A stretch of 64,000 nucleotides of DNA from Novosphingobium sp. (GTDB taxonomy: Bacteria > Pseudomonadota > Alphaproteobacteria > Sphingomonadales > Sphingomonadaceae). The notes under the pieces were generated by a model. That model did no database searches. It saw nothing but the letters and a program-made list of their open reading frames with translations, and was not told the origin of the DNA. Below, one piece after another: positions 50,380 to 59,429 of the stretch. The stretch lies in contig JACKKY010000002.1 in NCBI GenBank assembly GCA_024236175.1, positions 744,001 to 808,000 on the forward strand, given 5' to 3'. The position numbers and the translations under genes are program-made. Every line of letters begins with the position of its first letter. Position 1 is the stretch's first letter.

Positions 50380-51548
50380 CCATCGAACTCATCAGGCCGG
50401 GCAGCAAACCCGAAACCTCGGAATCCAAGCCGCTGATCAGCCGCGATTGCGGGCCCGAGGGCTGCGAAGTCGACTGGCTGGCAAGCCGTCGCCACGAGAC
50501 CGATCTGGACGTCGACAGCTTCAATGCTTTCGCCATGCAGCAAGGCTGGGGCGACGGACTCCCGTTGGTGCCGCCCACCGAATCGAGAGTGCGTGCCTTT
50601 CTCGCGCAGAATGATCGCTACCCCGACGAGGTCATCGCGCATCTGCCCCCGACGCAGGTGGAATGCACCGTCGAAAAGGTCGTCATCAATGCAGTGATGG
50701 CCGGCGCGCCGCCCGCCGCGCTGGAGCTGATCATCGCAGCAATCGCATCGGTCGCCGATACCGATTTCGAGCTTTATGGCGTGAACACCACGACCGCGCC
50801 GGTCTACCCGGCGTTCGTCGTCAACGGCCCGGTCCGCGACGAACTCGACATACCCTACGGCTACGGCTGCTTCGGCGGCGTGGCGACGGAGGCGGTCGCG
50901 ATCGGGCGGGCTGTCCGGCTCGTCATGCGCAATATTACCGGGCAGATTCCGGGTAAGACCTCGCAGACGACATTCGGCTCTCCCGGCCGGGTCGCCGGCA
51001 TCGTCGTCGGCGAATGGGAAGAGCGCTCGCCCTGGGCGCCGCTGGCCGAGCGCCGCGCCGGGATCAGCGGCAATGCGGTGACGTCTTTCGGCACGATGGG
51101 GACGATGAACATCATCGACACCACCTCGCACAGTGCGCTCGACTTCCTTGAAATGATCGGCAAATCGGTCGCCTATCCGGGCTGCAACTGCTTCTCCGGC
51201 GCGGTTCCGTTCGGCGAAATGATGATCGCCCTCAATCCGATCTGCGCCGAGATCGTCGGTCGCGAAATGCCGGCGATGGAGGATGTGCAGGAAGCCTTGT
51301 GGAAATTCGCCAGCGTCGATGCGGATTTCCTCAACAGGCTGCATCGCGACCAGCTTGAACAGCAGGGCCGCGTGCGTGAGGACGGCAGGGTGTACATGAC
51401 CCCCGAACCCAAGGACATGCTGGTGTTCGTCGCCGGGGGCCTGGGAGGTCTGCACGCGACGGGGCTGCATACCTTCGGTACGTCCCTGTCCCAGACAAGA
51501 GCGATCGCTTCGCCGATTCCGGCGGGCGAAGCGCAGGCGGCGGAATAG
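50376..51548 (+). CDS. Conserved partner of the UGSC-like protein, function unknown
   Basis: A 390-residue protein that overlaps the UGSC-like gene by 4 bp. The stretch AMQQGWGDGLPLVPPTESRVRAFL, followed by ECTVEKVVINAVMAGAPPAALELI, GVNTTTAPVYPAFVVNGPVRD, GYGCFGGVATEAVAIGRAVRLVMRNI and GEWEERSPWAPLAE, belongs to a conserved family that I have seen linked with UGSC-type proteins. No catalytic motif is known to me. Cys residues (GPEGCEVDW, PGCNCFSG) could cooperate with the CGSC partner. No signal peptide. The next gene starts 7 bp downstream. Confidence 0.7.
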   Translation: MTIELIRPGSKPETSESKPLISRDCGPEGCEVDWLASRRHETDLDVDSFNAFAMQQGWGDGLPLVPPTESRVRAFLAQNDRYPDEVIAHLPPTQVECTVEKVVINAVMAGAPPAALELIIAAIASVADTDFELYGVNTTTAPVYPAFVVNGPVRDELDIPYGYGCFGGVATEAVAIGRAVRLVMRNITGQIPGKTSQTTFGSPGRVAGIVVGEWEERSPWAPLAERRAGISGNAVTSFGTMGTMNIIDTTSHSALDFLEMIGKSVAYPGCNCFSGAVPFGEMMIALNPICAEIVGREMPAMEDVQEALWKFASVDADFLNRLHRDQLEQQGRVREDGRVYMTPEPKDMLVFVAGGLGGLHATGLHTFGTSLSQTRAIASPIPAGEAQAAE

Positions 51549-51555
51549 GCCTGCC

Positions 51556-52152
51556 ATGCCGCGCATCGAACCGATACCTTGGGAAAACCTCACTCCCGAG
51601 CAGCGCGAGGCGATGCAGGCCGGGCTCGATTCGGGGGCCTATACCGATCCCCTGCCCCTGCAGATCATGGCCTATGCCGACCACGATACGGTTCCCGACG
51701 ACGGCGACCGCCATCCCAATTTCCCCCGCCACCTGCTCGACGGAAAGCTGCTCGAACTGCTGCGCATCCGCAGCGCACAACTGGGCGGCTGCGAACCCTG
51801 CATGGCTTCGCGCAAGGTCGACGGCGCAACCGAGGACCTGGTCGCCTGCATGGCCGATCCCTCGCTCAGTGGCGACCTGACGCCGAGGGAAAAGCTGGCG
51901 CTCGAATACATCAACCTGATGGGCACCGATCATCACCGCATCGACGGCGAGATGTACCGGCGGCTGGCCGAGCACTTCACCCTTGCCGAGATCGTGGAAC
52001 TGGGGCTGACCTGCTCGCACATGATCGGCACACACCGTTTCATGCACACGCTGGACATCTACGGCGATGCCGAGCCGGTGCTGCACTACGATCCCGGCCA
52101 GGTCGGGGTGACCTGGAAGCAAGCGAACAGCGAACCCACCTCCACCGAGTGA
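51556..52152 (+). CDS. Carboxymuconolactone decarboxylase / AhpD-like protein
   Basis: A 198-residue AhpD-fold helical protein. LLRIRSAQLGGCEPCMASR holds the redox Cys pair Cys79-x2-Cys82; the His normally four residues after the second Cys in AhpD is Arg here, so peroxidase activity may be altered. LTPREKLALEYINLMGTDHHRIDGEMYRRLAEHFTLAEIVELGL is the usual second half. It follows the UGSC-partner gene by 7 bp. A three-gene operon of Cys-containing proteins suggests a redox process acting on an organic substrate (inference). Confidence 0.86.
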   Translation: MPRIEPIPWENLTPEQREAMQAGLDSGAYTDPLPLQIMAYADHDTVPDDGDRHPNFPRHLLDGKLLELLRIRSAQLGGCEPCMASRKVDGATEDLVACMADPSLSGDLTPREKLALEYINLMGTDHHRIDGEMYRRLAEHFTLAEIVELGLTCSHMIGTHRFMHTLDIYGDAEPVLHYDPGQVGVTWKQANSEPTSTE

Positions 52153-52336
52153 ACGGCGCGAGAAAGGCCAGTTAGTCGGCCCCGCCCCTTGCATTCGCCC
52201 GAAAATCCGCTAAGGGCCGCCACTTCCCGCATATGTGCAGGTTTCTGGGCTGGCGGGAAATGTTGAAGAGAGCCGGAGGGGCCCCGCTATCCGGGCGGAC
52301 AAGCCAGCGATCGGCAGAAAATGAAAGGAATGGCCC

Positions 52337-52699
52337 GTGCCGCTATACGAGCACGTGTTCCTGGCGCGCCAGGACCTCAGCCAGAGCCAGGTAGACGCTC
52401 TGGCCGCGACTTCGACGGAAATCGTCGAATCCAACGAAGGCAAGGTTACCAAGACCGAGACCTGGGGTCTCAAGAACCTCGCCTACAAGATCAAGCGCAA
52501 CCGCAAGGCGCATTTCGTGATGCTCAATATCGAGGCGCCTGCCGGCGTCGTCGCCGAGCTCGAGCGCCAGATCGCCATCAACGAAGACATCATCCGCTGG
52601 CTGACCATCCGCGTCGACGAGCATGAGGGCGGCCCCTCGGTGATGATGCGCAAGAGCGATCGCGAACGCCGCAACCGCCGCGACCGGGAGGACAACTAA
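52337..52699 (+). CDS. rpsF: 30S ribosomal protein S6
   Basis: A 120-residue S6. PLYEHVFLARQDLSQSQVDAL, KTETWGLKNLAYKIKRNRKAHFVMLNIEAP and ERQIAINEDIIRWLTIRV are standard. The start is GTG 52337 with AAAGGAATG before it. First of the rpsF-rpsR-rplI operon, transcribed toward the L9 terminator. Confidence 0.98.
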   Translation: MPLYEHVFLARQDLSQSQVDALAATSTEIVESNEGKVTKTETWGLKNLAYKIKRNRKAHFVMLNIEAPAGVVAELERQIAINEDIIRWLTIRVDEHEGGPSVMMRKSDRERRNRRDREDN

Positions 52700-52702
52700 G
52701 CC

Positions 52703-52927
52703 ATGGCACGAGCATTTTTCCGTCGCCGCAAGTCCTGCCCCTTCTCGGGCAAGAACGCGCCGAAGATCGATTACAAGGACGTGCGCCTGCTTCAGGGCTT
52801 CATGTCTGAGCGCGGCAAGATCGTTCCGAGCCGCATCACCGCCGTTTCCGCCAAGAAGCAGCGTGAGCTGAGCCAGGCGATCAAGCGTGCGCGCCACCTG
52901 GGCCTGCTGCCCTACATCGTGAAGTAA
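52703..52927 (+). CDS. rpsR: 30S ribosomal protein S18
   Basis: A 74-residue S18: FFRRRKSCPFSGKNAPKIDYKDVRLLQGFMSERGKI and KKQRELSQAIKRARHLGLLPY. It starts 3 bp after rpsF. S6 and S18 bind each other on the 30S platform, which matches their order here. Confidence 0.98.
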   Translation: MARAFFRRRKSCPFSGKNAPKIDYKDVRLLQGFMSERGKIVPSRITAVSAKKQRELSQAIKRARHLGLLPYIVK

Positions 52928-52940
52928 GGAGGGAAGACCC

Positions 52941-53621
52941 ATGGAAATCATCCTCCTGGAGCGCGTCGAGAAGCTCGGCAGCATCGGCGACGTCGTTACC
53001 GTCAAGGACGGCTACGCGCGCAATTACCTGCTCCCCAACAAGAAGGCGCTTCGCGCCAACGAAGCGAACCGCAAGGTCTTCGAGGCCAATCGCGCCCGCA
53101 TCGAGGCCGATAACGCCGAACGCCGCACCGACGCCGAAAAGCATGCGGGCAACGTTGACGGCAAGCAGGTCGTCCTGATCCGCGCGTCTTCCAACTCCGG
53201 CCAGCTCTACGGCTCGGTTTCGGTTCGCGACATCGTCGAAGCCCTCAACGAGGACGGCGCCGACGTCACCAAGCAGATGATCGTGCTGGAACGGCCGATC
53301 AAGACGATCGGCATGTTCGACGTGCGCGTCAACCTGCACCCCGAGGTTTCGGTCACCGTCCAGGTCAACGTCGCCCGCTCGCCGGACGAAGCCGACCAGC
53401 AGGCGCAGGGCGTCGACGTGCTCGCGGCGATGTTCGAGGAAGAGGCCGCACCGACGGGCTTCATCGAAGCGATCGACCCCAATGCCGAACCGGGTGAAAT
53501 CCCGGCCGAGGTGACGGAAGACGCGGCTGAAACCGCCGCCGAGGCCGCTCCGGCCGAAGGCGAAGGCGATACTGCCGCAGCCGAGGAAAAGGCAGAGGGC
53601 GAGGAAGAAGCCGACAGCTGA
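52941..53621 (+). CDS. rplI: 50S ribosomal protein L9 with acidic tail
   Basis: A 226-residue L9. The N-terminal domain (EIILLERVEKLGSIGDVVTVKDGYARNYLLP) and the C-terminal domain (SNSGQLYGSVSVRDIVEAL, IKTIGMFDVRVNLHPEVSVTVQVNVARS) are complete at about residue 150. Some 60-75 further residues are rich in Ala, Glu and Asp, as also seen in S16 in this window. Strong ribosome binding site AAGGAGGGAAGACCC. An intrinsic terminator follows. Confidence 0.97.
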   Translation: MEIILLERVEKLGSIGDVVTVKDGYARNYLLPNKKALRANEANRKVFEANRARIEADNAERRTDAEKHAGNVDGKQVVLIRASSNSGQLYGSVSVRDIVEALNEDGADVTKQMIVLERPIKTIGMFDVRVNLHPEVSVTVQVNVARSPDEADQQAQGVDVLAAMFEEEAAPTGFIEAIDPNAEPGEIPAEVTEDAAETAAEAAPAEGEGDTAAAEEKAEGEEEADS

Positions 53622-53647
53622 TCCTCACTGCCGTTTCAAAGGTTTCG

Positions 53648-53670
53648 GGGGGCGCTTCGGCGCCCCCTTT
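53648..53670 (+). terminator. Intrinsic terminator of rpsF-rpsR-rplI
   Basis: An 8-bp GC stem GGGGGCGC / GCGCCCCC with a TTCG tetraloop, followed by TTTGTTTTG. Classic rho-independent form. Confidence 0.93.
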
Positions 53671-53703
53671 GTTTTGTCACGGTCCCGGCCTATCAATCCG
53701 GTG

Positions 53704-55137
53704 ATGGAAACTCCCGAAGCGGTCATTGCTGACCTGATCCGCATCTACGACGAAGCCGTCGCAACCCTGCGCTCCGATATCCTCGCTTTTGCCCGGGACG
53801 GCGAGCTTCCGCCTCCTTCCCGCCGTAAACAGAACGCGTGGTGCTATCCGGAGCTGCGGATCCGCTATTCGGGCGAGGAGCGCCGGCCGAATGTCTCGCG
53901 CGCCTTCGGCCGCCTCGGAGAAGCCGGAACCTACGCCAGCACGCTGACGCGACCGGCGCTGTTTTCGGATTATCTCCATGAGCAGCTCGAGCTGCTGACC
54001 AGCGACTACGAGGTTTCCCTGGAGGCCTGCCGGTCGCGCCAGGAAATCCCCTTCCCCTATGTCCTCGATACCGGCGCCGAGCTCGGCGGCATCACGCCGG
54101 TGGAGCTTGCCCGCCACTTTCCGACTACCGAACTCGCTCACATCGGCGATGAACTGGCCGACGGATACAATCTGGCACAGCCCGACGATCCGCTGCCGCT
54201 CGCGCTGTTCGACGGCCTGCGCACCGATTTCAGCCTGGCCCGGCTGACGCATTACACCGGGACCGATCCTGAGCATTTCCAGAACTACATACTTTTCACG
54301 AACTATCACCGCTATGTCGATGAATTCGTTGACTGGGCTGGAAACCAGATCGGCAAGGACGGCTATCAGGCGCTGTCCGGCGCCGGTGGCCTCTACCTCG
54401 AAACGGAGACGCCGAACGCGCGCGAAAAGCTCTCCGATACGGCATGGCGGCGGCACCAGATGCCAGCCTATCACCTCGTCGCTCCGGGCAGGAACGGCAT
54501 CAGCCTGGTCAACATCGGCGTCGGCCCGTCCAACGCCAAGACAATCTGCGACCATCTCGCCGTGCTGCGCCCGGAAGCCTGGCTGATGATCGGTCATTGC
54601 GGAGGCCTTCGCGATACGCAGCGGATCGGCGACTTCGTGCTCGCCCACGCCTACCTGCGCGACGACAACGTGCTCGATACGGTGCTCCCGCCCGAGATCC
54701 CCCTGCCCGCCATCGCCGAGGTACAGGTGGCGCTGGCGCAGGCCGCCGAAATGGTGAGCGGCGCCGGCGGGATGGATCTCAAGATGCGGATGCGCACCGG
54801 CACCGTGGTTACCACGGACGATCGCAACTGGGAACTGCGCTACACCCATTCGGCATACCGCTTCAGCCAGTCGCGTGCGGTGGCGATCGACATGGAAAGC
54901 GCGACCATCGCCGCGCAGGGCTTTCGCTTCCGGGTGCCTTACGGAACCCTGCTATGCGTTTCGGACAAGCCGCTCCATGGCGAGATCAAGCTGCCGGGGC
55001 AGGCCAACCGCTTCTACGAGGAAGCGATCGGCGCGCATCTCAAGATCGGGGTCATGGCCTGCGACCTGCTGCGCACCGAAGGCCCGCGCCTGCATTCGCG
55101 CAAGCTGCGGGCGTTCAACGAACCGCCGTTCAGATAG
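53704..55137 (+). CDS. amn: AMP nucleosidase
   Basis: A 477-residue AMP nucleosidase that splits AMP to adenine and ribose 5-phosphate and tunes the AMP pool. The N-terminal regulatory domain (AFGRLGEAGTYASTLTRPALFSDYL) is followed by the nucleoside-phosphorylase-like catalytic domain with NIGVGPSNAKTICDHLAVLRPEAWLMIGHCGGL, AIDMESATIAAQGFRFRVPYGTLLCVSDKPLHGE. ATG 53704; the codon before (GTG 53701) is also possible, and the TTG/ATG-rich region overlaps the L9 terminator tail closely. Housekeeping. Confidence 0.94.
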   Translation: METPEAVIADLIRIYDEAVATLRSDILAFARDGELPPPSRRKQNAWCYPELRIRYSGEERRPNVSRAFGRLGEAGTYASTLTRPALFSDYLHEQLELLTSDYEVSLEACRSRQEIPFPYVLDTGAELGGITPVELARHFPTTELAHIGDELADGYNLAQPDDPLPLALFDGLRTDFSLARLTHYTGTDPEHFQNYILFTNYHRYVDEFVDWAGNQIGKDGYQALSGAGGLYLETETPNAREKLSDTAWRRHQMPAYHLVAPGRNGISLVNIGVGPSNAKTICDHLAVLRPEAWLMIGHCGGLRDTQRIGDFVLAHAYLRDDNVLDTVLPPEIPLPAIAEVQVALAQAAEMVSGAGGMDLKMRMRTGTVVTTDDRNWELRYTHSAYRFSQSRAVAIDMESATIAAQGFRFRVPYGTLLCVSDKPLHGEIKLPGQANRFYEEAIGAHLKIGVMACDLLRTEGPRLHSRKLRAFNEPPFR

Positions 55138-55182
55138 CCGCCACGGCTTGCTCCAGCCGGCAGCGCCCTCACCGCCGCGAAT

Positions 55183-55617
55183 TCAATCCCAGGAAGGCTC
55201 GCCGGTCGGCGTGTCAAACACCGTCCCCTTGGGATTGAAAGCCGTACCGACGTCACGAACGTCGCAGGGCACCGTGACTGTCGCCGTGCGGTCGATGAAG
55301 CGGTCCTCGTCTGCCCAGAACAGCTCGTCTATCCCCGGCTCCTGCATGATCCGGTAGATTTCGTTCAGGGCTTCCTCGTTCGGCAGGATCCATTCGGAAA
55401 TCAGGTCCCATTCCCACTCGCGCGGGCCGTAGCCGCTGTTCTCGTCACGGGAATCGCCGCCGGTGTAGACGACGTTCACGTAGTTGCGCCGGTATTCGGA
55501 GAAGAGGTGACCGCAGAATTTCAACGCCATCGCCGCATGCGAGCGTTCGAAATGCTCCTTGAACTGCTCATGCGTCATATGCGGCTTGCGCTTGATGAAA
55601 TGCAGTACCTTGTACAT
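55183..55617 (-). CDS. EthD domain-containing protein
   Basis: A 144-residue dimeric alpha/beta-barrel (EthD type) protein. MYKVLHFIKRKPHMTHEQFKEHFERSHAAMA is the diagnostic N-terminal strand-helix with the conserved His; the second half carries SEWILPNEEALNEIYRIMQEPGIDELFWADEDRFID. EthD-type proteins assist P450 ether cleavage or act as small cofactor-free monooxygenases or cyclases. Its link to the P450 at 17 kb is only conceptual. It lies 49 bp downstream of the peptidase M2 gene on the same strand. ATG follows GGGAGGGACGAGAGGCG. Confidence 0.85.
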   Translation of the reverse strand: MYKVLHFIKRKPHMTHEQFKEHFERSHAAMALKFCGHLFSEYRRNYVNVVYTGGDSRDENSGYGPREWEWDLISEWILPNEEALNEIYRIMQEPGIDELFWADEDRFIDRTATVTVPCDVRDVGTAFNPKGTVFDTPTGEPSWD

Positions 55618-55666
55618 CGCCTCTCGTCCCTCCCGTTGGCTCTTTCCGATCTGCCGGCCCTGGGCG

Positions 55667-57496
55667 TTACCAGCCGCAGGTCTTTCCCTTGTTCTGCTGC
55701 TTCAGCCAGCCTGCGAGGGGCGCGAAATAGCGGTTGAGCGACTTGCCGCTTATCTCGCGCGTGCCGGTAAAGGCTTCCAGCGCATCGGGCCAGGGCTTCG
55801 AAGCGCCCATTGCCAGCATCGCATTCAGCTTCTCGCCCACCTTCTTGTTGCCGTAGAAACTGCAGCGGTGGAGCGGCCCTTTCCAGCCCGCCGTCTTGCA
55901 GGCCGCTTCGAAGAACTGGAACTGCAGCACGAAAGACAGGAAATAGCGGGTGTAGGGCACATTCGCGGGGATGTGGTATTTCGCGCCCGGATCGAAATTT
56001 TCCGATGTGCGCTCCACTGGCGGCACAACGCCCTGATAGTCGCGCTTCATGTCCACCCAGGCTCTCGTGTACTCCTCGGGCGGGATCGAACCGTCGAACA
56101 CGCCCCAGCGCCAGCGGTCGATCAGCAGGCCGAAGGGCAGGAACGCCACCTTGTCGAGCGCCTGCTTGAGCAACAGGCCGATATCCTTGTCCGCGCTGGG
56201 CACCTGATCGCGCGGCAGCAGGCCGATCTGCACCAGATATTCCGGCGTAACCGAAAGCGCGATCATGTCGCCGATCGCTTCGTGGAAGCCGTCATTGGCG
56301 CCGTTGAGGTATAGCGGCGAAAGCGTGTTGTAGGCCCGCTGGTAGTAGTTGTGGCCAAGCTCGTGATGCACGGTCTGGAAATCGTCGGCATTGACCTTGG
56401 TGCACATCTTGATGCGCAGGTCGTCCTTGTTGTCGATATCCCAGGCCGAGGCATGGCAGACCACTTCCCGGTCGCGCGGCTTCACGAACAGCGAGCGTTG
56501 CCAAAACGTCTCCGGCAACGGCTCGAAACCCAGCGAGGAGAAAAAGTTCTCGCCGGTCTTGACCATCCTGATCGCGTCATAATCGTTCTCGACCAGCAGC
56601 TCGGTCAGGTTATAGCCGAGATCGCCCGCTCCTTCGGGCGCGACGATATCGTAGATGTTGGCCCAGGCCTGCCCCCACATATTGCCGAGCAGGTCGGCGC
56701 GGATCGGGCCCGAGTCGGGCTGGACCCCGTCGCCATATTTCTCGTTGAGCTTGCCGCGCGTGTAGCAATGCAGCTGCTCGTAAAGCGGCTTCATTTCCTG
56801 CCACAGCCGTTCGGTCAGCGCCTTGAACTCGTCCGGGTCCATGTCGTAGTTGGAACGCCACAGCGCGCCGGCATCGGCAAAGCCCAGCTCGCGCGCGCCT
56901 TCATTCATCAGCCCGACAAGCTGCGTGTAGTCGCCCTTCATCGGCGTGCCGACAGTGTCATGCCAGCTCACCCACATTTCCCTGAGCAGCGCCGGATCGC
57001 GCACCGTGCCCATCTTCTCTTCGATGTCGGAGCCGCTGATCGGCTTGCCTTCCAGCGTGCCCTGCCCCTTGCCGTAAACACCCTGCATGTCCGTGACGAG
57101 CGCGGACACCTGATCGGCGGCGCCGGGCGCCGTCGGCGCAGGCGTGACAATGCCGGTGCGCATCATCGTCAGCTTGCGGGCGGTTTCCCTGTCGAGCCCG
57201 TCGACATCGGCATAGCGCGCCGCTTTCACGGCGTTATCGACAATCGCCTCGGTGAATTCGGCGCTCGCCTCGGCCGTGATCGCCGCCGTGTCCTCGGTGA
57301 TGAAGTTGTTGTAGACCCATTCGGCCCTGCCCGCCTTGTTGGACTTTTCGAGCAGTTCGGCCTCGGCCTGCTCCACAAAAACCGCGGCTGCCTCGGCAGT
57401 CGGTGCGGCTTCGTCCGGGATCTCGTGGTGTTCGGCAAAGGCGGGCGTGGCGCAAAGCGCCGCAGTGATCGCGATAAGCGATGCCAGTCGTTTCAT
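55667..57496 (-). CDS. Peptidyl-dipeptidase A, M2 family (bacterial ACE homologue)
   Basis: A 609-residue exported zinc metallopeptidase of the angiotensin-converting-enzyme family, removing C-terminal dipeptides. The signal peptide (LASLIAITAALCATPAFA) is followed by the helical ACE fold; the zinc site HHELGHNYYQ gives His378, Glu379 and His382, and Glu406 in GFHEAIGD is the third ligand. LLGNMWGQAWANIYD and TRYFLSFVLQFQFFEA are also conserved in ACE, and the latter includes chloride/substrate-site neighbours. Periplasmic or cell-envelope location. ATG 57496 chosen to begin at the signal peptide. M2 peptidases are patchy in bacteria but known in several proteobacteria. Confidence 0.95.
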   Translation of the reverse strand: MKRLASLIAITAALCATPAFAEHHEIPDEAAPTAEAAAVFVEQAEAELLEKSNKAGRAEWVYNNFITEDTAAITAEASAEFTEAIVDNAVKAARYADVDGLDRETARKLTMMRTGIVTPAPTAPGAADQVSALVTDMQGVYGKGQGTLEGKPISGSDIEEKMGTVRDPALLREMWVSWHDTVGTPMKGDYTQLVGLMNEGARELGFADAGALWRSNYDMDPDEFKALTERLWQEMKPLYEQLHCYTRGKLNEKYGDGVQPDSGPIRADLLGNMWGQAWANIYDIVAPEGAGDLGYNLTELLVENDYDAIRMVKTGENFFSSLGFEPLPETFWQRSLFVKPRDREVVCHASAWDIDNKDDLRIKMCTKVNADDFQTVHHELGHNYYQRAYNTLSPLYLNGANDGFHEAIGDMIALSVTPEYLVQIGLLPRDQVPSADKDIGLLLKQALDKVAFLPFGLLIDRWRWGVFDGSIPPEEYTRAWVDMKRDYQGVVPPVERTSENFDPGAKYHIPANVPYTRYFLSFVLQFQFFEAACKTAGWKGPLHRCSFYGNKKVGEKLNAMLAMGASKPWPDALEAFTGTREISGKSLNRYFAPLAGWLKQQNKGKTCGW

Positions 57497-57558
57497 GATC
57501 AGGTGTTCATCCGGGCTATGACTATTGGCCCGTAAGCTGACTGCAGCCGCGCCCCCGG

Positions 57559-58305
57559 TCAAGCGGTCAGGAAGCGGACAATCGCCTCGCCCATTTCGGG
57601 CTCGGTCACCGAAGACATGTGATTGCCGGGGATTTCGGCGTAAGTCCCGTCAGGGAGCACCTCCGCAAGCGCTGGCGCCGATCCGTTATCCTGGTCGTCG
57701 GCCCCGCAAACGACGAGCGTAGGCATGGTGATCGCGGACAACGCCTCGGGCGGCGTATCGTCCACCGATCCGAGCAGGAGCCGCGTCGCGACGCGGTCCA
57801 CGTTCATCGTCTTCATGAAGGACTTGGCAAGCCAGGCAGGATCGCCTTGCCGGATTTCATCGAACCGGTCGATCGCATCGACGAAGAAGGCGCTGCGCCT
57901 CGCCCACTGGCCCAGCCCCTCGATTCCCATGCCGCCCAGCACCAGCCGGCGCGGCGCAAGGCCGGCCAGCACCCCGCGCACCGCCGTGCGCGCACCGAGC
58001 GAAAAACCGCCGAGGTCATAGTCCGTCAGCCCCAGCGCCTCGACCAGCGCCAGCAGGTCCCTGACCAGCACGTCCTCGGGATAGGCTTGCGCATCGTGCG
58101 GAGCCTCGCTTGCGCCATGGGCGCGCAGGTCCGGCATGATCGCCTCGAAGCCGGCCTCGGCCAGTTGGGCCGCGGTGCCGAACTTGATCCAGTTGATCTC
58201 GGCGCTCGAAAACAGGCCGTGGAGCAGGAGGACCGGCCGGCCCGAACCGACCCGGTGGACGGCCAGCCTCGCGCCGCCGAAGCCTTCGATGAACTCCTCC
58301 GCCAT
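57559..58305 (-). CDS. Alpha/beta-fold hydrolase
   Basis: A 248-residue alpha/beta hydrolase. The oxyanion HG motif is in VLLLHGLFSSAEINW, the nucleophile elbow in DLGGFSLGARTAV (Ser in GFSLG), and the acid/His in VVCGADDQDNGS and IPGNHMSSV, so the catalytic triad is complete. Substrate unknown. Its ATG shares one base with the stop of asd (TGATG), so it is translated after asd by coupling. The frame is open upstream within asd but only as a shadow. Confidence 0.9.
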   Translation of the reverse strand: MAEEFIEGFGGARLAVHRVGSGRPVLLLHGLFSSAEINWIKFGTAAQLAEAGFEAIMPDLRAHGASEAPHDAQAYPEDVLVRDLLALVEALGLTDYDLGGFSLGARTAVRGVLAGLAPRRLVLGGMGIEGLGQWARRSAFFVDAIDRFDEIRQGDPAWLAKSFMKTMNVDRVATRLLLGSVDDTPPEALSAITMPTLVVCGADDQDNGSAPALAEVLPDGTYAEIPGNHMSSVTEPEMGEAIVRFLTA

Positions 58306-59330
58306 CACCCCTTCTGCAAATGCCGCCGTCCCAGCAGCTCGGCGATCTGGACGGCGTTGAGCGCTGCGCCCTTGCGCAGGTTGTCCGAGACGCACCACAG
58401 GGCAAGGCCGTTGTCGACCGTGGAATCCTCGCGCACGCGGCTGATGAAGGTCGCGTAGTCGCCGACGCATTCGACCGGGGTCACGTATCCGCCGTCCTCA
58501 TGCTTGTCGACGAGCATGCAGCCCGGCGCCTCGCGCAGGATGTCCTGAGCCTGCTTTGCCGTGATTTCCTTCTCGAACTCAAGGTGGATCGCCTCGGAAT
58601 GGCCGACGAACACCGGAACCCGCACGCAGGTCGCGACGACCTTGACCTTGGGGTCGAGGATCTTCTTGGTCTCGACGACCATCTTCCACTCTTCCTTGGT
58701 CGATCCGTCCTCAAGGAAGACGTCGATATGCGGAATGCAGTTGAAAGCGATCTGCTTGGTAAACTTCTTCGGCTCGACCGGATCGCCCACGAAGATCGCG
58801 CGGCTCTGCTCGAACAGCTCGTCCATGCCCGCCTTGCCTGCGCCGGAGGTCGACTGATAGGTCGAGACCACCACCCGCTTGATCGTCGCCGCATCGTGCA
58901 GCGGCTTGAGCGCAACGACCATCTGCGCCGTCGAGCAGTTGGGATTGGCGATGATGTTCTTCTTCGTATAGCCGTCGATCGCTTCCGCGTTCACTTCGGG
59001 CACGATCAGCGGCACATCCGGGTCCATGCGATAGAGCGACGAATTGTCGATCACCACACAGCCCGCTTCGGCAGCTCTCGGCGCATGGATCTTGGTCGGG
59101 CCGGAGCCGGCCGCGAACAGGGCGATGTCCCAGCCCGAGAAATCGAAATGCTCGATGTTCTTGACCTTGAGCATCTTGCCAGTTTCACCGAATTCGATCT
59201 CGTCCCCCGTGGAACGCGACGAAGCCACCGCCGCGATCTCATCGCAGGGGAACGCCCGCTCGGCGAGGATGTTCATCATTTCGCGCCCGACATTGCCGGT
59301 CGCACCGACGACGGCTACCCGGTAACCCAT
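58305..59330 (-). CDS. asd: Aspartate-semialdehyde dehydrogenase
   Basis: A 341-residue enzyme of the aspartate pathway (Lys, Met, Thr and diaminopimelate). VAVVGATGNVGREMMNIL at the N-terminus (NADP loop), VIDNSSLYRMDPDVPLIVPEVN, NPNCSTAQMVVALKPLHD with the catalytic Cys, and RVPVFVGHSEAIHLEFE are standard. ATG at the normal place. It lies 99 bp after rplS with a hairpin between, and is followed by the coupled hydrolase gene. Confidence 0.97.
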   Translation of the reverse strand: MGYRVAVVGATGNVGREMMNILAERAFPCDEIAAVASSRSTGDEIEFGETGKMLKVKNIEHFDFSGWDIALFAAGSGPTKIHAPRAAEAGCVVIDNSSLYRMDPDVPLIVPEVNAEAIDGYTKKNIIANPNCSTAQMVVALKPLHDAATIKRVVVSTYQSTSGAGKAGMDELFEQSRAIFVGDPVEPKKFTKQIAFNCIPHIDVFLEDGSTKEEWKMVVETKKILDPKVKVVATCVRVPVFVGHSEAIHLEFEKEITAKQAQDILREAPGCMLVDKHEDGGYVTPVECVGDYATFISRVREDSTVDNGLALWCVSDNLRKGAALNAVQIAELLGRRHLQKG

Positions 59331-59353
59331 TATTCCAAACCCCTGACGTGGAA

Positions 59354-59386
59354 GCGGCCGGTCTCCCTGTGTCTGGAGCCGGCCGC
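59354..59386 (-). terminator. Hairpin between rplS and asd
   Basis: GCGGCCGG-T-CTCC pairs with GGAG-CCGGCCGC (one bulged base). It is downstream of rplS on the minus strand and could separate the ribosomal transcript from asd. Confidence 0.6.
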
Positions 59387-59429
59387 CTCGATCTCAATAC
59401 CAGACTGACTGTTTGCGATCAGTCCCGGA

